From: Candidatus Hodarchaeota archaeon
GTDB lineage: Archaea > Asgardarchaeota > Heimdallarchaeia > Hodarchaeales > Hodarchaeaceae
Direction: 5' to 3'
NCBI GenBank assembly: GCA_016840305.1
Contig: JAEOSP010000445.1
Coordinates: 1 to 22,352 of the forward strand
DNA length: 22,352 nt
Positions within the stretch are counted from its first letter, which is position 1, and each line of letters opens with the position of its first letter. The position numbers were made by a program, and so were the translations under genes. The notes below the pieces were generated by a model. It worked only from the letters and a program-made list of their open reading frames with translations. It was not told where the DNA came from and searched no databases. Below are positions 22,000-22,352 of the stretch, piece by piece.

Positions 22000-22352
22000 T
22001 TATTGAAGTTTTGACAGCATATCCCATTCATATTGAATATCCTTCTTCATTTCTTCAATCATAGATGGAGTCATATTCTTGAATCTACTTTGTTTAATTA
22101 AATATTCCTCGATCGGGAGTCGATTTTCTGGATCCTGATATTTTGCACCACGTCTACTAAACGCGAGCTTTCCATCTTCAATCTCGTACAGAGGGAAGTA
22201 ACCTATTTTAACAGATAGCTCCCCAAGTTCAGGAGTAATAGCGGGATCAGTATTCCAACCTGTTGGACATGGCGCATCTATCAGAATAAAGCGATATCCT
22301 TCGATCTCTGAAGCTTTCTTAACTTTAGTATAAAGATCACGAGGATAACCGA
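22000..22352 (-). CDS. 2-oxoacid:ferredoxin oxidoreductase beta subunit, C-terminal part (PorB-like)
   Basis: 117 C-terminal residues; the 5' part runs off the window. Seen: GYPRDLYTKVKKASEIEG, FILIDAPCPTGWNTDP, LSVKIGYFPLYEIEDGKLAF, then LPIEEYLIKQSRFKNMT. The APCPTGW segment and the VKIGYFPLYEI(E/D)G(K) ending are characteristic of the thiamine-diphosphate-binding beta subunit of pyruvate:ferredoxin oxidoreductase and close relatives. The reaction is CoA-dependent oxidative decarboxylation of pyruvate or a related 2-oxoacid with reduction of ferredoxin, in the cytosol. Pyruvate is the likeliest substrate, but other 2-oxoacids cannot be excluded from this piece. The remaining subunits should lie upstream to the right. 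Confidence 0.9.
   Translation of the reverse strand, partial: GYPRDLYTKVKKASEIEGYRFILIDAPCPTGWNTDPAITPELGELSVKIGYFPLYEIEDGKLAFSRRGAKYQDPENRLPIEEYLIKQSRFKNMTPSMIEEMKKDIQYEWDMLSKLQ

Overview
The window looks like a piece of an Asgard archaeal genome (Heimdallarchaeia-like is my best guess; the exact lineage cannot be fixed without a marker gene). The reasons are an AT-rich archaeal background with TATA-box promoters close to start codons, frequent TTG starts preceded by Shine-Dalgarno sequences, archaeal signature genes (Trm56, a class III signal-peptide pilin, stand-alone Elp3, Dph6) and several eukaryote-like genes (two Rab-like GTPases, a gelsolin-like domain protein, a possible longin-domain protein, an ALG7-like phosphotransferase).

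Layout. Positions 1-1450 carry, on the minus strand, the end of leuC, a frameshifted leuD and the start of a DppB-type permease. At about 1445-1460 the leuC fragment abuts, in opposite orientation, a headless peptide-binding protein (1454-2958) that is also interrupted by an in-frame TGA; this is an inversion breakpoint or a chimeric assembly join. From 2959 to 3655 there is only a remnant of an anchored surface protein and a promoter. Positions 3656-6150 hold a Rab-like GTPase, trm56, a LOG-like nucleotide-binding protein and a convergent alpha-solenoid protein that may resemble GET4/TRC35.

Positions 6630-11551 are the most interesting block: a gelsolin-like protein, a second Rab-like GTPase, an MglA-like GTPase, a TsaC/Sua5 protein and a 615-residue protein with a possible N-terminal longin/roadblock-like domain, all co-directional. 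Together they look like a cytoskeleton and small-GTPase regulation module. Just downstream is a GC-rich, strongly structured segment (11582-11650) that fits an archaeal H/ACA guide RNA. A type IV pilin-like gene and a convergent dph6 follow.

Positions 13640-15740 look like an insertion: an unrecognised gene with a degenerate PIN/Mut7-C-like C-terminal half sits 10 bases before a TnpB gene with one in-frame TAG. Beyond it are nadC, a small membrane protein, a left-handed beta-helix acetyltransferase, a MazG-like protein, a sugar-phosphate nucleotidyltransferase, an ALG7/AglH-like phosphotransferase, elp3, and the 3' end of a 2-oxoacid:ferredoxin oxidoreductase beta subunit. The acetyltransferase, nucleotidyltransferase and phosphotransferase together suggest surface-glycan or N-glycan assembly.
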